The notes under the pieces were generated by a model, which did no database searches, was not told the origin of the DNA, and saw only the letters and a program-made list of their open reading frames with translations. A program made the translations under genes and the position numbers. A stretch of DNA of 21,616 bases from an uncultured Collinsella sp. Lineage in GTDB: Bacteria; Actinomycetota; Coriobacteriia; Coriobacteriales; Coriobacteriaceae. The stretch spans positions 1-21,616 of the forward strand of contig CATYZE010000033.1 of the NCBI GenBank assembly GCA_958415525.1, in the 5' to 3' direction. Shown piece after piece: positions 21,471 through 21,616 of the stretch (the first letter of the stretch is position 1; every line of letters starts with the position of its first letter).

Positions 21471-21554
21471 AAATATTAAAATCCTAGTAGTTGCCCGATG
21501 CGACAAAGAGAGCATTCCTTTGGCGCATCGGGCAACTACCAAGATTTAATATTT
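21471..21554. terminator. Probable bidirectional terminator hairpin
   Basis: A perfect 16-bp stem (GTAGTTGCCCGATGCG at 21487-21502 with its complement at 21524-21539) is flanked by A/T-rich outer arms, AAATATTAAAATC (21471-21483) and GATTTAATATTT (21543-21554), which also pair apart from one bulge. An A-rich left side and T-rich right side on both strands is the layout of a terminator between convergent genes. It would end the dut transcript, and possibly a gene beyond the window edge. Confidence 0.6.
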
Positions 21555-21616
21555 GGTTTTACCTTCGCAGGTTCTAGTGGCGGGAATCCGGTGTAGCTGC
21601 AAGTGTGTAACCGTAG

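Larger units (their letters stand above)
21258..21616. other. Gene-free 3' block rich in inverted and direct repeats
   Basis: About 360 bp after dut with no convincing gene. It holds a small CTCAC-CC-GTGAG palindrome (21292-21303), a diverged 28-bp direct repeat, a 33-bp-arm hairpin and an 84-bp terminator-like hairpin (listed separately). The last 60 bases show no recognised feature; a minus-strand frame ending in TAG at 21574-21576 is open to the window edge (14 codons including the stop) and might be the tail of a convergent gene, but this is unsupported. Confidence 0.5.

Noticed and set aside
21361..21554. IS element or transposon ends
   Set aside because: There is no transposase, no matched terminal repeats around a gene and no clear target-site duplication; only hairpins are seen.
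21574..21616. Possible C-terminal tail of a minus-strand gene at the right edge
   Set aside because: Only 14 codons including the stop fit in the window and nothing identifies them, so it is not listed as a gene.

Overview
The window looks like a chromosomal housekeeping locus from a high-GC Gram-positive bacterium. It is probably a member of the Coriobacteriia (Collinsella-like) in the Actinomycetota; this assignment comes from gene order, codon use and protein style, not from a search. It shows no phage, IS, CRISPR, rRNA or tRNA content. Gene order resembles two known loci: Bacillus subtilis (rnjB, spoIIIE, rodZ-like ymfM, pgsA, cinA, recA, rny, ymdB, spoVS, miaB) and Mycobacterium tuberculosis (dut, nrdR, LysM protein, lexA, hflX, miaA, miaB, recX, recA, pgsA3, ftsK, rnj).

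Left part (1-9360), plus strand: RNase J, FtsK, a RodZ-like membrane HTH protein, YajQ, RimO, PgsA and a stand-alone CinA C-terminal domain follow each other closely. A stem-loop lies after cinA. Centre (9361-14725): recA has a good promoter with a perfect LexA (SOS) box between its -35 and -10, and is followed by recX. After a new promoter and a structured leader come RNase Y, an unnamed GHKL-type ATPase and SpoVS. In B. subtilis the slot between rny and spoVS holds ymdB, so the GHKL protein is the least explained gene here. Next (14771-18368): miaB, miaA and hflX are joined by TAATG stop/start overlaps.

Right part: lexA and a membrane acyltransferase-like gene run leftward. A LysM-domain membrane protein of the YneA/Rv2719c type runs rightward. 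The two units share a control region with three SOS boxes spaced exactly 28 bp apart. NrdR and dUTPase follow. The nrdR start codon and the end of its ribosome-binding site lie in one arm of a perfect 12-bp inverted repeat. The last ~360 bp hold no convincing gene but carry two long hairpins and a diverged direct repeat.

Functionally the window combines mRNA decay (RNase J, RNase Y), chromosome segregation and cell shape (FtsK, RodZ), membrane lipid synthesis (PgsA), tRNA and ribosome modification or rescue (MiaA, MiaB, RimO, HflX), and the SOS response with nucleotide-pool control (RecA, RecX, LexA, the LysM protein, NrdR, Dut). No clearly new multi-gene system is visible. The best leads are the GHKL protein, the lexA-coupled membrane gene, the nrdR start hairpin and the 3' hairpin block.
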